Translations under genes and position numbers: made by a program | The notes under the pieces: model-generated | Told to the model about the DNA's origin: nothing | What the model saw: only the letters and a program-made list of their open reading frames with translations | Database searches by the model: none | NCBI GenBank assembly: GCA_020441605.1 | Contig: JAGRLX010000253.1 | Span: 1-5,804, forward strand | Direction of reading: 5' to 3' | Length of the DNA: 5,804 bases | DNA from: Alphaproteobacteria bacterium | Lineage (GTDB): Bacteria; Pseudomonadota; Alphaproteobacteria; Rhizobiales; Aestuariivirgaceae | Shown: positions 1 through 5,003 of the stretch, piece after piece | Numbering within the stretch: the stretch's first letter is position 1 | Layout: each line of letters begins with the position of its first letter

Positions 1-492
1 AGCTATTCGAGCTTGAAGCCGTGGTTCTCGGCCCAGCGGGTGTACATCCGCAGCAGCATCGCCGCCCAGTCCCGGCTCTCGGTGCCGCCGGCGCCGGCAT
101 TGATCTGGACATAGGCATCGTTGCTGTCGGCTTCGCCAGACAAAAGCGTCTCGATTTCGTGTTCGGCGACCTTCGGCTTGAGTGCGATCAATGCCTTCTC
201 CGCCTCGGTCACGATGGACTGGTCACCCTCGGCGTCGCCCAGTTCGATCAGTTCGGCGTTGTCGGAGATGGTCTGTTCAAGCTCGATCACGGTGCGGATG
301 CGGTTTTCGAGGTCCTGCCGCTTGCGCATCACGTCCTGCGCCTTTTGCGGGTCGTTCCAGATCGACGGGTCTTCCGCCTTTGCGTTCAGTTCCGCGAGGC
401 GCTTCTGGGCCGTATCCCAGTCAAAGATGCCTCCTCAGCAGTCCGATGGACTGCTTCATTTCGTCGACCAGCGTGGCGATTTCTGCGCGCAT
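1..492 (-). CDS. prfB: Peptide chain release factor 2 (RF2), N-terminal part, programmed +1 frameshift, partial at window edge
   Basis: RF2 recognises UGA and UAA in the ribosomal A site and triggers peptide release in the cytoplasm. Translation starts at the ATG at 492-490 (MRAEIATLVDEMKQSIGLLRRHL) and meets an in-frame TGA at 423-421. After a +1 shift on CTT-TGA-C it continues as DWDTAQKRLAELNAK, ISDNAELIEL and VQINAGAGGTESRDWA, which is the RF2 N-terminal helical domain leading into the PCRF domain. About 162 residues are visible, against roughly 365-375 in the family. The SPF-type recognition loop and the GGQ motif lie outside the window. A weak AGGA (498-495) sits only 2 nt before the ATG, and no other in-frame start is available. 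The start is 33 nt after the mrcA stop, which suggests co-transcription. One oddity is that the shifted frame meets TAG at 5-3, only five bases from the edge, just after GFKLE, where the family continues. I see this directly; a base-call error or true nonsense change cannot be told apart here. Confidence 0.93.
421..435 (-). promoter_or_regulatory. prfB: RF2 programmed +1 ribosomal frameshift site
   Basis: Read on the minus strand, an internal Shine-Dalgarno-like AGGAGG (435-430) is followed by CAT and then the slippery CTT TGA C (426-420). Codon 24 is the in-frame TGA. A +1 slip of the Leu tRNA on CTT gives GAC and restores the RF2 frame. The 3-nt spacing between the SD-like element and CTT is the same as in the well-studied E. 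coli site (AGGGGG TAT CTT TGA C). In the known mechanism, low RF2 slows UGA decoding and favours the shift, so RF2 limits its own synthesis. Failure to shift would release a 23-residue peptide. Confidence 0.96.
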
Positions 493-525
493 GTTCCTGC
501 TTGCGATTTCGTTTCTCGAAGGCGC

Positions 526-3036
526 TCAATAGAGGCCGCCACCCTGTGTCGTCAACCCGCCTCCATCGGATGGCGGTGGGGCCTCAAGCGGCGGCTGGTT
601 GGGAGGCACCAGGACGACGCCTTCACCCTGCTGGGGAGCCGATGCCGTTACCGTTCCTTCGCCGATGACCTTCGTCGCGTCGGGCGGCTCGTCACCGGGC
701 TTGAAGGCCTCGAGGATGACTCCATCTTCGCCAAAAATGGCGCGCTTGCCGGACTTGGCATCGATTGGAATGAGTTCTATGGCCCGAGGCACGCGGAATG
801 GTGTCGCCGCCTTGTCGCGCAGGGCCAGCCGCATGAAATCGGCCACCACGGGCGCGGCCAGTTCGCCGCCCGTGCGGCCCCTGCCCATAGGTTTCGGGTT
901 GTCGTATCCGATATAGACGCCCACCACGAGATCGGGGGTGAAGCCAATGAACCAGGCGTCCTTCTCATCGTTGGATGTGCCGGTCTTGCCGGCCACCGGC
1001 TTGCCCACAACCTGCATGCGCTTGCCGGTGCCGCGGACGACCACACCTTCCATCATGGACGTAATCTGATAGGCCGTGTAGGGGCTCATGACCTGCTCAC
1101 GGATGTCAAGGAGCTCGGGGTCGGGCATGTCGGGAGAAAACTGCCCATCGCGGCAGCCGGAACAGTCACGGCCGTCGTGGCGGAAAATGGTGCGGCCATA
1201 GCGATCCTGCACCCGGTCGATGAGCGTGGCCTCGATCTTGCGCCCACCGTTGTCGATCATGGCATAGGCTGTCACCATCTTAAGCAGTGTCGTTTCGCCC
1301 GCTCCGAGAGCCATGGCCAGTTGCATGGGCAGCTTGGCATAGATGCCTAGACGCTGCGCCAGATCGGCCACCTTCACCATGCCCATTTCGTCGGCCAGGC
1401 GAACAGTCATCACATTTCGCGATTGCTCGATGCCGCGCCTGAGGGTCGAGGGGCCAAAGAACTTGTCTTGGTAGTTCTTCGGCTTCCACATCTGCCCGCT
1501 CGGCAGCTTGAACTCGATGGGTGCGTCGAGCACGACCGACGACGGGCTGTAGCCGTTATCGAGTGCCGCCGCATAGACGATGGGCTTGAACGAGGAGCCG
1601 GGCTGGCGCATGGCCTGGACAGCGCGATTGAACTGGCTGCGGCCATAGGAAAAGCCGCCGACCAGCGACAGCACGCGGCCGGTATGGGGGTCCATGGCGA
1701 CAAAGGCCCCTTCGACGTCAGGCATCTGCACCAGGTGCCATTCGCCTTCGGCCTTCGCTGGAGCGGCATAGATCACGTCACCCGCGGCCAATACTTCGGC
1801 TGGGGATTTGATCTTGGGACCGAGCTTGCTGCCGTCGACATAGGCGCGGGCCCATTCCAGCAGGGCAAGCGGAATGATCCCGGTCTCGCGGGCGGCGTCC
1901 TGGCTGCCGTCGGGCCCGACATGGGGCTGTAGCCCGATCGTCGCCTTGGTGTCATCGACCTCAAGCACGACCGCGAGGCGCCAGGGGGCAACATCGGCCG
2001 GCACCTTGCGGTCCTTCAGCAGGAGGCCCCAGTCTCCAGCGAGATCAACCCGGCTGATCGGACCCCGGTAACCGCGTTTGCGGTCAAAGCCGATCAGGCC
2101 TCTGGCCAATGCCTGGCGGGCATAGATCTGCAGCTTCGGATCGAGGGTGGTTCGCACCGAGAGGCCGCCCTTGTCGAGCTTTTCCTTGCCGTACATCTCG
2201 ATCAACTCGCGGCGCACCTCCTCGGCAAAGGATTCGGCGGCGAAGAGCTGCGCGCCGAAGGGGCGCGGATTGACCTCCAGCGGTTTGGCCTGGGCCGCTT
2301 TCATATCGGCCTCGCTGATATAGCCATTGGCGAACATCTGGGAGAGCACCCAGTTGCGGCGCTCGATGGCACGCTCACGTTGACGGAACGGGTGATAGTT
2401 GTTTGGCCCCTTCGGGAGCGCCGCCAGATAGGCGATTTCCTCGAGATCGAGCTGGTCGAGGGACTTTCCGAAATAATTCAGCGACGCTGCGGCGACGCCG
2501 TAGGAATTGAGCCCAAGGAAGATCTCGTTCAGATAGAGTTCGATGATCTGGTCCTTGCTGAACGCCTGTTCAATGCGCTGGACCAGCAGCGCTTCCTTCA
2601 GCTTGCGTTGTAGCGACCGCTCGTTGCTCAACAGGAAGTTCTTCGCCACCTGCTGGGTAATCGTCGAGGCGCCGACGATCTGTCCGCGGCCCGAGAGCTT
2701 CACCTGCACATAGCGGACCGCCGCCGCTGCGATGCCCATCCAGTCGAGGCCGCCGTGGGTGTAGAAGGTCTTGTCCTCGGCCGAAATGAAGGCGTGTATG
2801 AGCTGCTTGGGCATCTGGTTGACGGGCACGAACAGCCGGCGTTCGGCGGCATATTCGGCCAGCAGCGATCCGTCAGCCGCATGGATGCGGGTCATGACGG
2901 GTGGTTCGTACTGGGCCAGCTGCTTGTAGTCTGGAAGGTCTTTCGAAACATCCCAGATGACGTAGGCCAGTCCCGCAGCGAGGCCGAGGAACATCATAAA
3001 GCCTACGGTGAACAGCCATCCGAAAAAACGCAGCAT
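526..3036 (-). CDS. mrcA: Penicillin-binding protein 1A, bifunctional glycosyltransferase/DD-transpeptidase
   Basis: This class A PBP polymerises lipid II into glycan strands and cross-links the peptides on the periplasmic face of the inner membrane. At 836 aa it is complete and of normal length. An uncleaved membrane anchor lies at about residues 5-28. The GT51 glycosyltransferase domain (about 50-225) shows SAEDKTFYTHGG with catalytic Glu87, then GASTITQQ (122-129), RKLKEALLVQRIEQ (144-157), ELYLNEIFLG (166-175) and KGPNNYHP. An OB-like domain spans about 325-440. The transpeptidase domain carries SSFK (nucleophile Ser481, Lys484), SRN (539-541) and KTGT (684-687). A CxxC (Cys625, Cys628) sits before the last transpeptidase motif. 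The C-terminus from about 795 is Pro/Gly-rich, looks disordered, and ends GGGLY. The ATG at 3036 is chosen because it opens the MLRFFGWLF anchor. AGGAG (3054-3050) lies 13 nt upstream, which is a long spacing. It sits between the amidase and prfB genes on the same strand. ponA is the common synonym. Confidence 0.96.
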   Translation of the reverse strand: MLRFFGWLFTVGFMMFLGLAAGLAYVIWDVSKDLPDYKQLAQYEPPVMTRIHAADGSLLAEYAAERRLFVPVNQMPKQLIHAFISAEDKTFYTHGGLDWMGIAAAAVRYVQVKLSGRGQIVGASTITQQVAKNFLLSNERSLQRKLKEALLVQRIEQAFSKDQIIELYLNEIFLGLNSYGVAAASLNYFGKSLDQLDLEEIAYLAALPKGPNNYHPFRQRERAIERRNWVLSQMFANGYISEADMKAAQAKPLEVNPRPFGAQLFAAESFAEEVRRELIEMYGKEKLDKGGLSVRTTLDPKLQIYARQALARGLIGFDRKRGYRGPISRVDLAGDWGLLLKDRKVPADVAPWRLAVVLEVDDTKATIGLQPHVGPDGSQDAARETGIIPLALLEWARAYVDGSKLGPKIKSPAEVLAAGDVIYAAPAKAEGEWHLVQMPDVEGAFVAMDPHTGRVLSLVGGFSYGRSQFNRAVQAMRQPGSSFKPIVYAAALDNGYSPSSVVLDAPIEFKLPSGQMWKPKNYQDKFFGPSTLRRGIEQSRNVMTVRLADEMGMVKVADLAQRLGIYAKLPMQLAMALGAGETTLLKMVTAYAMIDNGGRKIEATLIDRVQDRYGRTIFRHDGRDCSGCRDGQFSPDMPDPELLDIREQVMSPYTAYQITSMMEGVVVRGTGKRMQVVGKPVAGKTGTSNDEKDAWFIGFTPDLVVGVYIGYDNPKPMGRGRTGGELAAPVVADFMRLALRDKAATPFRVPRAIELIPIDAKSGKRAIFGEDGVILEAFKPGDEPPDATKVIGEGTVTASAPQQGEGVVLVPPNQPPLEAPPPSDGGGLTTQGGGLY

Positions 3037-3143
3037 CTGCCGGGATTCGCTCCTGCAACCTTCAGTGGGGCAGCCATTAGCACATCCATCGCATTCCCCA
3101 ACCCGTTTTCGCTAGTTGGCGAATGTGGCCAAGAGACGGCAGT
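3037..3143. other. Amidase-mrcA intergenic gap
   Basis: These 107 nt separate the amidase stop from the mrcA start. There is a 5-bp inverted repeat, TTCGC (3108-3112) and GCGAA (3119-3123), with no T run on the minus-strand side, so I do not call a terminator. Promoter-like boxes on the minus strand (for example TTGGGG, 16 nt, TAATGG) match consensus poorly. mrcA may be transcribed by read-through from the amidase gene, but the gap leaves room for its own promoter. Confidence 0.4.
3050..3054 (-). promoter_or_regulatory. Probable ribosome binding site of mrcA, long spacing
   Basis: AGGAG on the minus strand is the only purine-rich SD-like element near the mrcA ATG. Its 13-nt distance from the start codon is longer than the usual 5-9 nt, so initiation may be modest. 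A GANTC site (3044-3048) lies inside the spacer. Confidence 0.5.
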
Positions 3144-4490
3144 TCAGTCGATCCGGACCGCAACCTCGGTGGAGAAATACTTGTCGACGGCGCGGGCCAT
3201 GGCGGCGGAAACGGCATCCTGCCATTTCGGCGACGAGAGTTGCGTTTCATCCTTGGCCGTCGACAGATAGCCGAGTTCAACGAGAACGGAGGGCACATCG
3301 GGAGCCTTCAGCACCACGAATCCCGCCGACCGCAAGGGCTTTCCGGTAAAATGCGTGACCGTCCGCATCTCGTTCACCGCCTTGCGGGCGAAGAACACGG
3401 CGTGCTTCTTCGACTCGCGCTGGGCAAGATCGATCAGGATGCCTGCGACTTCCTCGTTTTCCGTTCCGAGATCGAGACCGCCGATGATGTCGGCCCGGTT
3501 TTCCTTGTGGGCAAGCGCTTCGGCCTCGGCGTCGGAGGCCTTCTCGGAAAGGGTGTAGATCGTGGCACCCGACGCGGCAGGCCCCCTAACCGTGTCGGCA
3601 TGGATGGCGATGAACAAGTCGGCTTCCCGCTCCCGTGCCACCCGCACCCGGTCGCGTAGTGTCAGGAACTCGTCGCCACTGCGCGTCATGACGACCTCGT
3701 AGCGGCCGTCCTTGCTGAGATGGTCGCGCAGATGCAATCCGAAAGCCAGGACAACGTCCTTCTCCAGCGTCTTCTTCAGTCCGATGGCGCCTGGATCGAT
3801 GCCGCCGTGACCGGGATCAATGACAATGAGCTTGCGGTCGCGGGGCGGAAGCGCTGCAGCCTTCTTCGTGGAAGCGGGGGGCGGTTCGGTTCCGGGCTTG
3901 GGCCGCGGAATGGGGATCACGGCGGCTTCGCCATTGCGGTCGATTTCGCGGGTTTCGGACGCGGCGTGTGCCGCTGGCTGCCCGCTGGCCTGGGCTTCCG
4001 CTTCGTAGGTCTTCATGAATGCGTCGTGCGACGTGCGCACGAGATCGACCACGATGCGGGCCGGTTGGCCCGCCTGCGGTTCGACGACGAAGGATTTCTC
4101 GATGAGCACCGGGCCCTTGGTATCGATCACGATTCGCGAGCGAGCGTCGTCCATTTCTCCATAGCGGTATTCTGAAATGAGGCCGCGGGCCTGGCTTCCT
4201 GCGTCAGGCGGCAGATCAAACCTCACGTCGGGAAGATCAATGACCACCCGGTATGGATTGGGCAACACATACACGGAATAGCCGACAGTTTCGGAAAGGT
4301 CTGCCACGAAGCGGGTGCGGTCCTCGTCGCCGCCCACCCTCGCTGCTGTCGCCACCGCCTCGGCGGCTGCAGGACCAGCCACAAGGACCAAAGCCAACGC
4401 AAGGGTCCCTGCGGTGAGCACGGCCATTGCCCGGCCCATGGTGCATCGCAGCGAGCGGCAGGTCATGGTCAGACGGTCTCCGGAAGTCAT
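3144..4490 (-). CDS. amiC: Periplasmic N-acetylmuramoyl-L-alanine amidase (AMIN + Amidase_3, AmiC/AmiB type)
   Basis: This zinc amidase cleaves the bond between N-acetylmuramic acid and L-Ala, separating stem peptides from glycan, typically at the division septum. The 448-aa protein is complete. A signal peptide (hydrophobic core about 22-40, AGPAAAEA at 38-45) directs export. An AMIN domain at about 50-155 (e.g. NPYRVVIDLPDV) would target the wall or septum. A Pro/Ala-rich linker follows at about 160-215. The Amidase_3 domain (about 219-440) has DPGHGG (His228), Glu243 in TLEKD, and IHAD (His297) as zinc ligands, plus catalytic Glu405 in VELGYLS. The segment about 318-375 matches the position of the autoinhibitory helix known in AmiB/AmiC enzymes, which EnvC/NlpD-type activators relieve. 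The start is uncertain: the ATG at 4490 has AGGA only 2 nt upstream, while the ATG at 4466 (codon 9) has GGAG (4481-4478) 11 nt upstream and gives a more usual signal peptide. The symbol amiC follows common usage in this neighbourhood; amiB is also possible. Confidence 0.93.
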   Translation of the reverse strand: MTSGDRLTMTCRSLRCTMGRAMAVLTAGTLALALVLVAGPAAAEAVATAARVGGDEDRTRFVADLSETVGYSVYVLPNPYRVVIDLPDVRFDLPPDAGSQARGLISEYRYGEMDDARSRIVIDTKGPVLIEKSFVVEPQAGQPARIVVDLVRTSHDAFMKTYEAEAQASGQPAAHAASETREIDRNGEAAVIPIPRPKPGTEPPPASTKKAAALPPRDRKLIVIDPGHGGIDPGAIGLKKTLEKDVVLAFGLHLRDHLSKDGRYEVVMTRSGDEFLTLRDRVRVAREREADLFIAIHADTVRGPAASGATIYTLSEKASDAEAEALAHKENRADIIGGLDLGTENEEVAGILIDLAQRESKKHAVFFARKAVNEMRTVTHFTGKPLRSAGFVVLKAPDVPSVLVELGYLSTAKDETQLSSPKWQDAVSAAMARAVDKYFSTEVAVRID

Positions 4491-4511
4491 GGTCCTAACC
4501 TATTGCCCCGG

Positions 4512-4521
4512 TGGTTAACCA
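4512..4521. repeat. 10-bp palindrome TGGTTAACCA upstream of the amidase gene
   Basis: This perfect palindrome lies 22-31 nt before the amidase ATG at 4490, within its likely 5' leader or promoter-proximal region. It contains TTAACCA, one base short of the CtrA-type half-site TTAACCAT, but I see no second half-site at the standard spacing. It is a candidate operator only. Confidence 0.3.
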
Positions 4522-4562
4522 ATTGTTGCCGCAGATCGGCTTTGCCAAGACTGCAAAGCAGC

Positions 4563-4591
4563 TTGCAATTCGGCCCCCTCGCACATAAAAG
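4563..4591 (+). promoter_or_regulatory. Candidate sigma70-type promoter for rne
   Basis: TTGCAA (4563-4568, 4 of 6 to TTGACA), a 17-nt spacer, then TAAAAG (4586-4591, 4 of 6 to TATAAT). Transcription from here would begin near 4598 and give an rne leader of about 400 nt. A long leader is typical of autoregulated rne genes. A competing candidate is TTGCCA (4542-4547), 16 nt, TGCAAT (4564-4569). An imperfect inverted repeat, TGCAA (4552-4556) and TTGCA (4563-4567), overlaps the -35 element and could be an operator. Prediction from consensus only. Confidence 0.4.
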
Positions 4592-4613
4592 ACCACGGTC
4601 ACCCGTCTGTCAT
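4585..4613 (-). promoter_or_regulatory. Candidate sigma70-type promoter for the amidase-mrcA-prfB unit
   Basis: On the minus strand ATGACA (4613-4608, 5 of 6 to TTGACA) is followed by a 17-nt spacer and TTTTAT (4590-4585, 4 of 6 to TATAAT). The start site would be near 4578, giving a leader of about 90 nt. Its -10 element uses the same A/T-rich base pairs as the candidate rne -10 on the other strand, so the two promoters would exclude one another. Prediction from consensus only. Confidence 0.38.
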
Positions 4614-4619
4614 CGCCGC

Positions 4620-4633
4620 GAATCTGCGGAATC
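4620..4633. promoter_or_regulatory. Pair of GANTC (CcrM-type) methylation sites in the divergent promoter region
   Basis: GAATC occurs at 4620-4624 and again at 4629-4633, just beyond the -35 of the candidate amidase promoter and just downstream of the predicted rne start. GANTC is the target of the alphaproteobacterial CcrM methylase, and GcrA uses methylated GANTC in promoters to time cell-cycle genes. The sites are seen directly; their regulatory use is inference. Confidence 0.35.
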
Positions 4634-4672
4634 TTGATGACCGGGCGTCAGTTTTCGCGTCGGGCGGGGTCC

Positions 4673-4690
4673 GGATACCAAGGGTAGTCC
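4673..4690 (+). repeat. rne leader stem-loop 1
   Basis: GGA-TACC pairs with GGTA-(G)-TCC around an AAG loop: seven base pairs with one bulged G at 4687. It is the first and weakest of the leader stem-loops. Confidence 0.45.
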
Positions 4691-4739
4691 CTCGTTCGCA
4701 TGCGTTGCGGCATGAAGTTCTCGGAGGAATTTCGCCGTT

Positions 4740-4786
4740 GTCCGGCAGGTCAACCTGTCGCGACAGTGTGTTGAACCGTTCCGGAC
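4740..4786 (+). repeat. rne leader stem-loop 2, long imperfect hairpin with 12-bp palindrome at its tip
   Basis: The tip is CTGTCG-CGACAG (4755-4766), a perfect 12-bp palindrome that as RNA would form a CTGT/ACAG stem with a CGCG loop. Below it CAAC (4751-4754) pairs with GTTG (4770-4773) past a TGT bulge, GGT (4748-4750) with ACC (4775-4777) past a bulged A, and GTCCGG (4740-4745) with CCGGAC (4781-4786) across a small internal loop. The basal GTCCGG/CCGGAC stem cannot coexist with stem-loop 3; the upper part (4748-4777) can, and would abut it directly. Confidence 0.55.
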
Positions 4787-4795
4787 CACCGGAAC
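4778..4795 (+). repeat. rne leader stem-loop 3
   Basis: GTTCCGG (4778-4784) and CCGGAAC (4789-4795) form a perfect 7-bp stem with an ACCA loop. It starts at the base after the upper part of stem-loop 2 ends, so the two could stack, and it shares 4781-4786 with the basal stem of stem-loop 2. Confidence 0.6.
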
Positions 4796-4845
4796 CAAGG
4801 ATAATCTCGGGCATGACCCAGACGACGATGCAAGCGCCCCTTCCA

Positions 4846-4863
4846 CCCCGGAGTGTTCCGGGG
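4846..4863 (+). repeat. rne leader stem-loop 4
   Basis: CCCCGGA (4846-4852) and TCCGGGG (4857-4863) form a perfect GC-rich 7-bp stem with a GTGT tetraloop. It is not followed by a T run, so it is not an intrinsic terminator. Its 3' arm overlaps the GGGGGCA element (4860-4866) that can instead pair with 4901-4907. Confidence 0.62.
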
Positions 4864-4890
4864 GCAGGGTTGCCGCCGTCATCTTTCGGC

Positions 4891-4916
4891 CTGCGCGCCG
4901 TGCCCCCATCGCGCAG
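4891..4916 (+). repeat. rne leader stem-loop 5, loop complementary to upstream GGGGGCA
   Basis: CTGCGCG (4891-4897) and CGCGCAG (4910-4916) form a perfect 7-bp stem enclosing a 12-nt loop. The loop contains TGCCCCC (4901-4907), the exact complement of GGGGGCA at 4860-4866, so a pseudoknot-like tertiary pairing is possible. Confidence 0.58.
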
Positions 4917-4937
4917 CCACGACCTCAAGCATTCCCG

Positions 4938-4963
4938 GGCTCTCCTATCCGGAGTGGAGAGCC
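4938..4963 (+). repeat. rne leader stem-loop 6, proximal to the ribosome binding site
   Basis: GGCTCTCC (4938-4945) and GGAGAGCC (4956-4963) form a perfect 8-bp stem with a 10-nt loop. Two further pairs (C35-C36 with G64-G65) are possible past a bulged G at 4937. It ends 26 nt before the rne ribosome binding site, leaving that site free. GGAG occurs in the loop (4951-4954) and in the 3' arm. Confidence 0.65.
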
Positions 4964-4989
4964 GGTCTGACTTGTCTCGTCGGCGCGCC

Positions 4990-4995
4990 AGGGAA
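4990..4995 (+). promoter_or_regulatory. Ribosome binding site of rne
   Basis: AGGGAA lies 8 nt before the ATG at 5004 in an A-rich unpaired stretch. It supports this start over the internal ATG at 5016. It directly follows an 8-bp GGCGCGCC palindrome (4982-4989). Confidence 0.7.
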
Positions 4996-5003
4996 CAAAT
5001 ATC

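Larger units (their letters stand above)
4598..5003 (+). promoter_or_regulatory. Long structured 5' leader (5' UTR) of rne
   Basis: There is no convincing gene in this stretch of about 400 nt; open frames crossing it have arbitrary composition and overlap the rne start out of frame. It carries at least six separate stem-loops with 7-8 bp perfect or nearly perfect stems, spread from 4673 to 4963, then an unstructured A-rich segment with the ribosome binding site. RNase E of other bacteria cleaves its own 5' UTR to limit its synthesis, and a string of stem-loops is what such a leader looks like. The 5' end depends on the predicted promoter. I cannot match it to a named RNA family. A processed small RNA from this leader is also possible. 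Confidence 0.6.

Noticed and set aside
121..1350. Long plus-strand open frame of 409 codons antisense to prfB and mrcA
   Set aside because: It lies opposite two clearly conserved genes, and its translation has the His/Gly/Arg-rich look of a reverse-complement shadow.
3108..3123. Inverted repeat TTCGC/GCGAA as a terminator between the amidase gene and mrcA
   Set aside because: The stem is only 5 bp with two A/T pairs and is followed by A's, not T's, on the transcribed strand.
4512..4521. CtrA binding site
   Set aside because: Only one near-match half-site (TTAACCA) is present; the TTAA-N7-TTAA arrangement is absent.
4700..4774. Short upstream ORF of 24 codons (ATG at 4700, TGA at 4772-4774) ending inside the leader hairpin
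   Set aside because: There is no Shine-Dalgarno sequence before either of its ATGs and no run of regulatory codons, so a leader-peptide attenuator is not supported.
4846..4863. Stem-loop 4 as an intrinsic terminator or attenuator of rne
   Set aside because: There is no T run downstream in the next 15 bases; the sequence continues G/C-rich.
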